DNA from: Compostimonas suwonensis
Lineage (GTDB): Bacteria; Actinomycetota; Actinomycetes; Actinomycetales; Microbacteriaceae
DNA: 64,000 nucleotides
Direction of reading: 5' to 3'
NCBI RefSeq assembly: GCF_002797855.1
Contig: NZ_PGFB01000005.1
Span: 248,001-312,000, forward strand
Shown here: one piece after another, positions 38,231 to 45,760 of the stretch
Numbering within the stretch: the stretch's first letter is position 1
Layout: each line of letters starts with the position of its first letter
Notes under the pieces: generated by a model
The model's input: the letters and a program-made list of their open reading frames with translations, nothing else
Told to the model about the DNA's origin: nothing
Database searches by the model: none
Program-made: the position numbers and the translations under genes

Positions 38231-38392
38231 CGTTGCTACCTCATTCTCTCGGAGCTCTCTCACGGAGCCGATCTCGACATTGCGCGACACTGAACTCGAC
38301 CGTACTACAATCCGTGACATATCACATTTTAATTAGCAAATTTGATGATCCCCCGATGTCTTTCCCCTCATCCCCAACCGCACACCTCTCGT

Positions 38393-38450
38393 CGAGTGGA
38401 CGCAAAACGGGGGTGTGAGACCCCGCGCACCCCCGTTTTGCGTCCACTCG
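38393..38450. repeat. Intergenic inverted repeat E (23-bp perfect arms)
   Basis: Arms 38393-38415 and 38428-38450 are perfectly complementary with a 12-nt loop and contain GGACGCAAAACGGGGG. It sits between the divergent M64 and AraC-type genes, 30 bp before the latter, so it is not at a gene end. Confidence 0.9.
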
Positions 38451-38479
38451 GGACCAGGGGCGGTTGGGATACTGGGGTT

Positions 38480-39331
38480 ATGAGCGGTTTCGAGCGCCTG
38501 CGGCGCGCCGGCAGCCCGGAGAGCAAGGGGCAGCTCACGCCACCCGCTGAGGCGGCTGCGGACGCCTCTCCCGGCACGGCGAGACCGCTGAGCATCGACC
38601 GCCTGTACCCCCGCGACGATCTCGCCGCACTCGTGCGGCACTACTGGATCCCGCGCTGGACGCTGCCCGACGGCGTCGTCGTGCGGCAGGGGGTGCTCGA
38701 GTACCCGGGTTGCAACCTGGTCGTCTACCCGCACGGCGCCGCGCTCCACGGGGTCACCCTGGGTCGCGGCGAGCAGGCCCTCAGCGGCACCGGCTGGGCC
38801 TTCGGCGTGCTGCTTCAGCCCGGCACCGCGCGAGCGCTCACCGGGCGCAGCACCGCCGAGCTCACCGGCACGGTCGTCGACGCCTCCGAGCTCCCGCGAG
38901 CGCAGGAGTTCATCGGAGCCGTGCGGCAGGAGGCATCCGCCGGTGACGACGCGGCCGCCGCCGCGGCCTTCGAGAGCTGGCTCGAGAGCCTCGGCCTCGC
39001 CCTCGGCGAGGATGCCGCGCTCGCCGCCGGCATCGTGCAGGCGGTCGAGGCCGACCGCGACCTGCTGCGGGTCGAGCAGCTCGCCGAGCGCTTCGGTCTC
39101 GGCCTGCGACGGCTGCAGCGACTGCTCGCCCAGGAGGCGGGGGTGACGCCCAAGTGGCTCATCCGGCGCTTCCGGCTGCAGGAGGCGGCGTACGCCCTCG
39201 CGCAGCCGGACGCCCCCGCGCTGGCCGAGCTCGCGGCATCCCTCGGCTACGCCGACCAGTCGCATTTCAGCCGCGACTTCGTCTCGATCGTCGGCGAGAC
39301 CCCGCGCGGTTACGCGGATCGCGCCCGCTGA
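38480..39331 (+). CDS. AraC-family transcriptional regulator
   Basis: This 283-residue regulator has an N-terminal beta-rich domain with LVRHYWIPRWTLPDG, VLEYPGCNLVVYPHGAALHG and GWAFGVLLQPG, the DUF6597-like sensor of this group. A C-terminal double helix-turn-helix follows (EQLAERFGLGLRRLQRLLAQEAGVTPKWLIRRFRLQEA...ELAASLGYADQSHFSRDFVSIVGETPRGY). ATG 38480 has GATACT 6 nt before it and no strong Shine-Dalgarno, so the mRNA may be leaderless. Target genes are unknown. Confidence 0.9.
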   Translation: MSGFERLRRAGSPESKGQLTPPAEAAADASPGTARPLSIDRLYPRDDLAALVRHYWIPRWTLPDGVVVRQGVLEYPGCNLVVYPHGAALHGVTLGRGEQALSGTGWAFGVLLQPGTARALTGRSTAELTGTVVDASELPRAQEFIGAVRQEASAGDDAAAAAAFESWLESLGLALGEDAALAAGIVQAVEADRDLLRVEQLAERFGLGLRRLQRLLAQEAGVTPKWLIRRFRLQEAAYALAQPDAPALAELAASLGYADQSHFSRDFVSIVGETPRGYADRAR

Positions 39332-39350
39332 GGCCGCCCCTCAGCGGGCG
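39322..39350. terminator. Bidirectional terminator overlapping two stop codons
   Basis: CGCCCGCTGAGG (39322-39333) pairs perfectly with 39339-39350 across a 5-nt loop. The stem includes the last codons and stops of both the AraC-type gene and the convergent enolase-family gene. Confidence 0.8.
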
Positions 39351-40450
39351 AGCACGACCGGCGGCCGCGAGGCCCGGTCGCGCACGAGCCCGGTGCGCAC
39401 CGTGACCCCCGTGCCCGGCCCCGTCGGCACCGCGAGGCGCCCGTCGACGAGCTCGAAGGGCTCCGTGAGGTCTTCGGCGAAATAGCGCTTCGAGGCGCTC
39501 GTGTCGCCCGGCAGGGTGAAGTTCGGCAGGGCCGCGAGGGCCACGTTCGCCGCACGGCCGATGCCGGTCTCGAGCATGCCGCCGCACCAGACCGGAACGT
39601 CGAGCTCCCCGCAGGCGTCGTGGATGCGCACGGCCTCCAGATATCCGCCGACCCGGCCCGGTTTGATGTTGACGACGGATGTCGCGCCGCGCTCGATCGC
39701 GTCGACCGCGACATCCACGTTCACGATCGACTCGTCGAGGCACACGGGCGTCGCGATGGCGCGGGCCAGGCTCACGTGCGTCGCGATGTCCTCCTCGACG
39801 AACGGCTGCTCGATGAGCAGCAGATCGAAGGCGTCGAGCCGGCCGAGGTGCTCGATGTCGGCGGCCGTATAAGCCGTGTTGGCGTCGACCTGCAGCAGCA
39901 TCTGCGGCCCGATGAGCTCGCGCACGGCGGCCACCGGCTCGAGATCCCAGCCGGGCTTGATCTTGAGTTTGATGCGCCGATAGCCCTCGTCGACGTAGCC
40001 GGCGACCTCCTCGAGCAGCGACGGGATGTCGCGGGCGATCCCGACGCTCACCCCGCAGTCGACCTCGCTCCGCGCCGCGCCCAGGTACTCGCCGAAGGAG
40101 AGCCCGGCGGCCCGCAGCTGCGCATCGAGCAGGGCGGCCTCGACGGCGGCCTTCGACATCCGATGCCCGATGATGCCGCCGAAGAGCTCGCCGAGGCCCT
40201 CCGCGGCGATGTCGGGCGCGCCCAGCAGGCGGGGCGCGAGGTAGTGCTCGATGAGCTCCGAGCAGCCCTGCACGTACTCGGAGCTGTAGAGCGGATGCTC
40301 CATCGCGACGCATTCGCCCCAGCCCTCGCCCTCGTCGCCGAGGAGGTGCACGAGCAGCACGTCACGGGCGCTCTGGCGCCCGAACGAGGTCTCGAAGGGC
40401 CGCACGAGCGGCATGGCGATGCGGTGCAGTTCGACGGCTTCGATTCTCAT
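39341..40450 (-). CDS. MenC / N-acylamino acid racemase-type enolase
   Basis: This 369-residue protein is of the o-succinylbenzoate synthase/N-acylamino acid racemase branch of the enolase superfamily. The barrel carries K163-x-K165 (KLKIK), metal ligands D189 (VDAN), E214 (IEQP) and D239 (LDES), and the opposing catalytic K263 (NIKPGRVGG). ATG 40450 has GAGGGG upstream. No other menaquinone genes are nearby, and a GNAT gene of the type often paired with racemases lies 0.8 kb away, so racemase activity is as likely as MenC. Confidence 0.88.
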   Translation of the reverse strand: MRIEAVELHRIAMPLVRPFETSFGRQSARDVLLVHLLGDEGEGWGECVAMEHPLYSSEYVQGCSELIEHYLAPRLLGAPDIAAEGLGELFGGIIGHRMSKAAVEAALLDAQLRAAGLSFGEYLGAARSEVDCGVSVGIARDIPSLLEEVAGYVDEGYRRIKLKIKPGWDLEPVAAVRELIGPQMLLQVDANTAYTAADIEHLGRLDAFDLLLIEQPFVEEDIATHVSLARAIATPVCLDESIVNVDVAVDAIERGATSVVNIKPGRVGGYLEAVRIHDACGELDVPVWCGGMLETGIGRAANVALAALPNFTLPGDTSASKRYFAEDLTEPFELVDGRLAVPTGPGTGVTVRTGLVRDRASRPPVVLAR

Positions 40451-40550
40451 AACGCCCCTCGTCTCGTGTGTCGCGTCGCGGCCTCCGTGTGGTCACAGCC
40501 TAGGCCCGCGCGCTGGCGACGTCTCCTGCGCGGTGTGACAGGGTGGGACC

Positions 40551-41207
40551 ATGGACCGCACGACCCCCATCGACCTCGATCACTGGCCGCGGCGGGAGCA
40601 TTTCGAGCACTACCGATCCCGGGTGCCCTGCACCTACAGCCTCACCGTCGAGCTCGACGCGACCACCCTGTCCGCCGCGCTGCGCCGGACCGGTCGCAAG
40701 ACCTACCCGGCGCAGATCTGGGCGATCGCCTCCGTCGTGAACGATCACGACGAGTTCCGGATGTCGGTCGACGAGGCGGGCAGCCCCTCGGTGTGGAGCG
40801 TCGTGCACCCGTTCTTCACGGTCTTCAACCCCGAGCGCGAGACCTTCGCGGCCGTCTGGGCCGACTACGATCGCGACTTCGCGCGCTTCCACGACCGCGC
40901 GGTCGAGCTGCTCACGACGCATCGCGCAGCCACCACGATGTTCCCGCAGGGCGAGGTGCCGCCGAACGTCTTCGACGTCTCGAGCCTGCCCTGGGCGTCG
41001 TTCACCGGCTTCACCCTGAACATCGCGCACGGCACCGACCACTACCTGCCGATCGTCACGCTCGGCCGGTACGTCGAGCGCGACGGGCGTGTGATGCTCC
41101 CGCTCGCGATGCAGATCCACCACGCCTCGGCCGACGGGTTCCACACCGCCCGCTTCGTCACCGAGCTCCAGGGGCTCATGGACTCCTCCGGCGACTGGCT
41201 CGGGTAG
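40551..41207 (+). CDS. Chloramphenicol acetyltransferase-like protein (CatA type)
   Basis: Its 218 residues match the length of type A chloramphenicol acetyltransferases, which transfer acetyl from acetyl-CoA to the drug. Conserved features include RREHFEHYR at the N-terminus, the PWASFTGFTLN segment carrying the Ser that supports catalysis, PIVTLGRY, and the catalytic HHASADGFH motif. All active-site residues look intact. No mobile element or other resistance gene adjoins it and its composition fits the chromosome, so it may be an intrinsic enzyme with a different acceptor. Confidence 0.85.
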   Translation: MDRTTPIDLDHWPRREHFEHYRSRVPCTYSLTVELDATTLSAALRRTGRKTYPAQIWAIASVVNDHDEFRMSVDEAGSPSVWSVVHPFFTVFNPERETFAAVWADYDRDFARFHDRAVELLTTHRAATTMFPQGEVPPNVFDVSSLPWASFTGFTLNIAHGTDHYLPIVTLGRYVERDGRVMLPLAMQIHHASADGFHTARFVTELQGLMDSSGDWLG

Positions 41208-41230
41208 CAGGCGGCTTCGGGCTTCGGGGC

Positions 41231-42004
41231 TCACGCCTCGGGCGGGGTGGGCGTGAAGACGTAGGCGGTGCGGTCGAGCTCGGCGCGCAGCCCGCGCTCG
41301 GCGGCCTCGGCGAACGCCTGCCGTGACTCCTCGCGCAGAAGCGCGGCGGCATCCGGGTCGAGGCGCCGCAGCGCCTGGTAGTCGGTCGCGAGCTCGAGGC
41401 GCAGCGGCCCCGCCCAGGCCGGCGCCGGCCGTTCGGCGAGCGCGTGCCGCACCCGTGGCGAGTCGAGCCGCCAGAGCACCTCGAGCCGGTCGCTCGCATC
41501 CCCGCCGCTGATCGCGTCGTCGAGATCGCCGTAGAAGTCGGGGTGGAACGCGACGACCTCGGCGCCGAGCTTCACGAGGTTGAAGTAGGCGTTGCGGCGG
41601 ATGAGCGGATCGAAGGTCCACCGCATCTGTCGGATGCCGCGATCCAGGCACAGCTGGCGCTGGAACACCTTGAGCGCGAAGCCCACTCCCCCGCCCTGGT
41701 GCCGCGGGTCGACGGCGGCCATGTGCGAGTGCAGGTGCACGCCGCCCTCCCAGCCGAGGAAGCCGAGGGCCGCCCCGACCGTGCGGCCACCGGCATCCGT
41801 CGCCAGGATCACGGTGTTGCCGGCGTGCGCGACGGCGCGCAGCAGGCCGTCGTCGGGGCTGCGGCCGGCGCCCCAGGTGCTCTCGAAGAGACGCACGATC
41901 TGCGCCATGTCGTGGGGCCGGGCCTCGCGCACCTCGACGGCGGCCCGGCGGCAGGCACGATCGACGAGGGACGCCGGGCTCAACTCCGGGGGCGTCGCAT
42001 CCAT
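41231..42004 (-). CDS. GNAT-family acetyltransferase (COG3375-like)
   Basis: This 257-residue predicted N-acetyltransferase has VEVREARPHDMAQIVRLFESTWG, then VGAALGFLGWEGGVHLHSHMAAVDPRHQGGGVGFALK, the acetyl-CoA-binding loop (R-x-x-G-x-G), and MRWTFDPLIRRNAYFNLVKLGAEV. Proteins of this type often lie beside N-acylamino acid racemases, as here. It probably acylates an amino acid; the substrate is unknown. Confidence 0.85.
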   Translation of the reverse strand: MDATPPELSPASLVDRACRRAAVEVREARPHDMAQIVRLFESTWGAGRSPDDGLLRAVAHAGNTVILATDAGGRTVGAALGFLGWEGGVHLHSHMAAVDPRHQGGGVGFALKVFQRQLCLDRGIRQMRWTFDPLIRRNAYFNLVKLGAEVVAFHPDFYGDLDDAISGGDASDRLEVLWRLDSPRVRHALAERPAPAWAGPLRLELATDYQALRRLDPDAAALLREESRQAFAEAAERGLRAELDRTAYVFTPTPPEA

Positions 42005-42044
42005 GGGTCCGTCAGCTCGTCGCGCTCATCAGCTCACCGGCTCG

Positions 42045-43322
42045 TCAGCTCGCCGAGCGATCGTCGAGCCCCCAGCCCTGGCCGTAGCCGCCCTCGGCGA
42101 GGGGCAGGGCCATGAGGTCGAGGAAGGGCTTCGCGTCGAAGGCCTCCGGGCCGAGCACTCCCGTGCCCTGCCAGATGCCGCCGGCGAGCAGCTCGAGGGC
42201 GATCACGGGGTTGAGCGCGGTCTGCCAGACGACGCACTGGCTCTCGTACTCGGCCATCGTCCACTCGTTGTCGCTCACGTGGTAGAGGTAGACCTCGCGC
42301 GGGGAGCCGTCGGTGCCGGTTCCGGTGACCCACAGGCCCGCGCAGGTCTTGCCCGTCATCCGCGGCCCGATCGTCGCGGGGTCGGGCAGCGCCGCCGCCA
42401 CGACGTCGCGCGGCGCGACCTCGACGGGGCCGTTCGCGGACCGCACCCGCAGGGGGGTCGTCGCGTCGAGCCCCAGCAGGTGCAGGGTCTTGAGCACGCC
42501 GATGAACTCGTTGCCCAGCCCGTACTTGAAGGTCACCCGCTGGGCGTCGACCCAGCGCGGCATGAGCAGCACCTCCTCGTGCTCGACGTTGACGCACTCG
42601 ACGGCGCCGATGCCCTCGGGGAACTCGAAGATCTCGGGCTCGCTGAACGGCGGCGTCGTGAACCAGCCCGCGTCCTTCTCCCAGATCACGGGCGGGTTGA
42701 GGCACTCCTCGATGGTCGTCCAGATGCTGAAGGAGGGCGCGAAGATCTCGTTGCCGGCCTCGTCGCGCACCACGAGGTTCGCGCCGTCGCGCACCCCGAG
42801 CTCGTCGATGCTCGAGAAGAGGTGGTCGGCCGCGTACCGCGCGAAGACGTCGCTGAGCCCGGGCTCCACGCCCATGCCCACGAGGGCGAGGCGGCCCGCG
42901 CGCTCCCAGTCGCCCGAGAGCGCGAACTGGTCGTCGCCGAGTTTCACCCCGGTCTGCGAGTGCGGATCCGTCGGATGCGGCTCGGAGAGGCTCATGGCCA
43001 TGTCGAGGTAGTCGGCTCCGGCCGCGAGCGCCCCGGCGAAGATCGTGGGCACGAACTTCGGCTCGACGGCGTTCATCACGTGCGTGGCCCGGTGTTCACG
43101 AGCGACGGATGCCACGGCATCCGGATCGCTCGCATCGATGCCGGTCGCGCCGAACCGGGCGGCCACCTCGTCGCCGTGTCTCGCGCGGATCCAGTCGACG
43201 ACGTTCTGCGCGCGGGCGACGTCGTAGTCGCTCACGATGATCTGCTCGTAGAAGTCCCGTCGCGCGGCGATCTTGGCGATCGCCGTGCCGACGCCCCCTG
43301 CGCCCACCAGAAGTATTCTCAT
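42045..43322 (-). CDS. Saccharopine dehydrogenase-family protein
   Basis: This 425-residue NAD(P)-dependent oxidoreductase starts MRILLVGAGGVGTAIAKIAARR (Rossmann fold), with GIDASDP and VMNAVEPKFVPTIFAGALAAGADYLDMA, then the C-terminal saccharopine-dehydrogenase-like domain. It may act in lysine or polyamine-type metabolism, but the substrate is not shown. ATG 43322 has TAGCGT (43329-43334) 6 nt upstream and no Shine-Dalgarno, suggesting leaderless expression. Confidence 0.88.
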   Translation of the reverse strand: MRILLVGAGGVGTAIAKIAARRDFYEQIIVSDYDVARAQNVVDWIRARHGDEVAARFGATGIDASDPDAVASVAREHRATHVMNAVEPKFVPTIFAGALAAGADYLDMAMSLSEPHPTDPHSQTGVKLGDDQFALSGDWERAGRLALVGMGVEPGLSDVFARYAADHLFSSIDELGVRDGANLVVRDEAGNEIFAPSFSIWTTIEECLNPPVIWEKDAGWFTTPPFSEPEIFEFPEGIGAVECVNVEHEEVLLMPRWVDAQRVTFKYGLGNEFIGVLKTLHLLGLDATTPLRVRSANGPVEVAPRDVVAAALPDPATIGPRMTGKTCAGLWVTGTGTDGSPREVYLYHVSDNEWTMAEYESQCVVWQTALNPVIALELLAGGIWQGTGVLGPEAFDAKPFLDLMALPLAEGGYGQGWGLDDRSAS

Positions 43323-43346
43323 GGGGTCACGCTACCGGTCGGCGCC

Positions 43347-43431
43347 ACTCAAAACGACGGAGATTGTGCCGAAAACGGGGCCGTTTGCGCAGTATCGCCC
43401 CGCTTTTCCCAGAATCTCCGTCGTTTTGAGT
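43347..43431. repeat. Intergenic inverted repeat F (19-bp perfect arms)
   Basis: Arms 43347-43365 and 43413-43431 are perfect complements. Inside them a second pair (AAAACGGGGC and GCCCCGCTTTT) extends the stem imperfectly. It shares its outer arm and GAGAGAGGG flank with element B at 12669-12757. Confidence 0.9.
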
Positions 43432-43450
43432 TGGAGAGAGGGGGCGGGGG

Positions 43451-43798
43451 TCAGGCGACCGTGGCGGCGATGATCAGCTGCGTGACGATGCCGAGCAGGT
43501 AGAACGCCCCGATGGCGAGCGCGGCCGCGGGCGAGGCGGGCGAGAGACTGCGCTGCAGGAGGCCGATGGCGCCGAGGATCGCGCAGGCGAGCGCGAGCAC
43601 GGCCTGCACGATGTACGAGATCACCGTTCCGATGCCGACACCGGTTCCGCCGGTGAGCTGCACCGAGAACTGCAGCAGCGAGGTCAGCAGCGCGACGACG
43701 ACGAGCAGCACGGCGAGCACGAGGCCGATCACGCCCAGGGGGTTGGCCGGGCGCCGCGCGGGCCGCTGCTCGGCGGAAGGCACGCCGTACACGCTCAC
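43451..43798 (-). CDS. Small membrane protein of unknown function
   Basis: This 115-residue protein has three predicted membrane segments (PLGVIGLVLAVLLVVVALL, YIVQAVLALACAILGAIGLL and ALAIGAFYLLGIVTQLIIAA) after a short cytoplasmic N-terminus. I recognise no family. GTG 43798 overlaps the stop of the upstream gene (GTGA), so the two are translationally coupled and may form a complex. Confidence 0.75.
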   Translation of the reverse strand: MSVYGVPSAEQRPARRPANPLGVIGLVLAVLLVVVALLTSLLQFSVQLTGGTGVGIGTVISYIVQAVLALACAILGAIGLLQRSLSPASPAAALAIGAFYLLGIVTQLIIAATVA

Positions 43799-44172
43799 GG
43801 GGCCGCCGCCGCCCCCGCGATCGCCGCGAAGCCGAGGCTCGTGACGAGGAACGTCATGACACTCACCATCCCGATCCCGATGCCCACGGCGGCCAGCGCG
43901 TGCCCGGCGCCTCTGCGGGTGACGCCGATGATGCCGAAGACGAGCGCGACGAGGCCGAAGACGAGGCTCGCGAGGGTGATCGCCGACAGGAGCACGCCCA
44001 CCTCGGCGACCGTCGCCGAGCTGGCCGAGACGATGCTCGGCGCGTACACCGCGAAGACGCGGGAGAGGATGCCGGCGACGGCGACGAGGAGCGCGGCGAC
44101 GAAGGCGATGACGCCCCAGACGTTGCGCGCCCGCGCGACCGGTTGCGGCTCGGGCGGCATCACGGAGGTCAC
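43795..44172 (-). CDS. Small membrane protein of unknown function
   Basis: This 125-residue protein has three or four membrane segments after a Pro-rich N-terminus (MTSVMPPEPQPVARA). The pattern VFGLVALVFGIIGVTRRGAGHALAAVGIGIG is common in actinobacterial DUF4190-like small membrane proteins. GTG 44172 has TATAGC (44181-44186, minus strand) 8 nt before it, so transcription starts close to the codon. It is coupled to the next membrane gene. Confidence 0.75.
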   Translation of the reverse strand: MTSVMPPEPQPVARARNVWGVIAFVAALLVAVAGILSRVFAVYAPSIVSASSATVAEVGVLLSAITLASLVFGLVALVFGIIGVTRRGAGHALAAVGIGIGMVSVMTFLVTSLGFAAIAGAAAAP

Positions 44173-44246
44173 CGCTCGAGGCTATAGCGAGGGATGCCGC
44201 CACCACCAGTCCCCAGCATCCGAGGATGCCGTGAACCCGCGAACGC

Positions 44247-45758
44247 TCAGCCGAGGGACAGCGCGCTCCACGACACGGGCGGCAGCGTCACCGTGATCGT
44301 GCCGTCGGCCTCCTCCACCGACTCGAGCGGGCGCAGCCCCACCCGGGTCGGTTCGGCGAGGGTGTTCTTCGCGTGGATGTCGGCGTCGCTCAGGGTCTGC
44401 GCGTCGAGGAGGGCCGCCGAGCCGAGGGCGCCGACGTCGATCGTGACGACCGCGGCATCCGTCTGACTGCGGTTGACGAGGAAAACGGAGGTGCGGCCGG
44501 AGCCCTCGTCGTGGGTCGCGACGGCGTCGACCAGGTTCACCTCGCCGTAGAGCTCGCTCGTGTAGCGGTCGCTCGTGAGCTTCTGCACGAGGGTCGACCC
44601 GGTCGCGAGAGCGGAGGTGAGCGCGAAGGGGAAGAACGTCGTCTGCTTCCAGGCGGGGCCGCCGGGCTCGGTCATGATCGGCGCGATGACGTTGACGAGC
44701 TGCGCGAGGGAGGCGGAGGTGACCCGGTCGGCGTGCTTGAGCAGCGAGATCAGAAGGCTGCCGAAGACGACGGCGTCGGCCACCGAGTACACGTCCTCGA
44801 GCAGGCGGGGGGCGACGGGCCAGTTGTCGATGCCCTCGATCTTGTCGACCTGCTGGAAGCGGTCTTGGTACCAGACGTTCCACTCGTCGAAGGAGATGTC
44901 GATCGTCTTGTCGCTGCCCTTCACGGCCTTCACGTGGTCGGCGGTCGCCACCACCGACTCGATGAAGCGGTCCATGTCGACGGAGGAGGCCAGGAAGCTG
45001 CCCAGGTCGCCATTCTTCTCCTCGTAGTAGGCGTGGCACGAGATGTAGTCGACCTCGTCGTAGCTGTGCCCGAGCACGACCCGCTCCCACTCGCCGAAGG
45101 TCGGCATCTGGGCGCCCGACGACCCGCAGACGACGAGCTCGATCGACGGGTCGACCATCCGCATCGCCTTCGCCGCGCGGGCGGCGATCGCGCCGTAGTC
45201 GTCGGCGGAGCGGTGCCCGAGCTGCCACGGGCCGTCCATCTCGTTGCCGAGACACCACATCCGGATGCCGAACGCATCCGTCTTTCCGTTGGCGATGCGC
45301 TGCTCCGACAACGCCGTGCCCCGCGCGATGTTCGTGTACTCGATCAGATCGAGCGCCTCGAGGGTTCCGCGGGTGCCGAGGTTGACGGCGAGCATGAGCT
45401 CGCTGCCGACCTTGTCGAGCCACGACGAGAACTCGTGCAGCCCCACCTCGTTCGTCTCCGTCGAGTGCCAGGCGAGGTCGAGGCGACGGGGCCGCTCCTC
45501 GCGCGGGCCGACGCTGTCCTCCCAGCGGAAGCCGGAGACGAAGTTGCCGCCCGGGTACCGGATGGCCGAGACCCCGAGCTCTTTGACGAGCTCGATGACG
45601 TCGGTGCGGAAGCCCTCCTCGTCGGCGGCGGGATGCCCCGGCTCGTAGATGCCGTCGTAGACGCTGCGTCCCAGGTGCTCGACGAACGAGCCGAAGAGCC
45701 GTCGGTTGATCGGGCCCACGACGAAATGCGGGTCGATGGTCAGGTGTGCGGTCGGCAT
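44247..45758 (-). CDS. abfA: Alpha-L-arabinofuranosidase, GH51
   Basis: This 503-residue intracellular retaining glycosidase releases L-arabinose from arabino-oligosaccharides. Motifs include FGSFVEHLGRSVYDGIYEP and RYPGGNFVSGFRWEDSVGP, acid/base E173 in CLGNEMDGPW, and nucleophile E292 in ISFDEWNVWY. A beta-sandwich follows from about 390. No signal peptide is present, so it works on imported oligosaccharides. ATG 45758 lies 2 bp after the GH1 stop, last in the five-gene operon. Confidence 0.95.
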   Translation of the reverse strand: MPTAHLTIDPHFVVGPINRRLFGSFVEHLGRSVYDGIYEPGHPAADEEGFRTDVIELVKELGVSAIRYPGGNFVSGFRWEDSVGPREERPRRLDLAWHSTETNEVGLHEFSSWLDKVGSELMLAVNLGTRGTLEALDLIEYTNIARGTALSEQRIANGKTDAFGIRMWCLGNEMDGPWQLGHRSADDYGAIAARAAKAMRMVDPSIELVVCGSSGAQMPTFGEWERVVLGHSYDEVDYISCHAYYEEKNGDLGSFLASSVDMDRFIESVVATADHVKAVKGSDKTIDISFDEWNVWYQDRFQQVDKIEGIDNWPVAPRLLEDVYSVADAVVFGSLLISLLKHADRVTSASLAQLVNVIAPIMTEPGGPAWKQTTFFPFALTSALATGSTLVQKLTSDRYTSELYGEVNLVDAVATHDEGSGRTSVFLVNRSQTDAAVVTIDVGALGSAALLDAQTLSDADIHAKNTLAEPTRVGLRPLESVEEADGTITVTLPPVSWSALSLG

Positions 45759-45760
45759 GG

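Noticed and set aside
34949-38293. A 1114-residue open frame on the plus strand
   Set aside because: It is antisense to the M64 peptidase gene, is rich in Arg, Gly and Val with no domain, and arises from high GC.
40551-41207. Chloramphenicol acetyltransferase-like gene as part of a mobile resistance cassette
   Set aside because: No transposase, integrase, attachment site or composition shift is visible around it.
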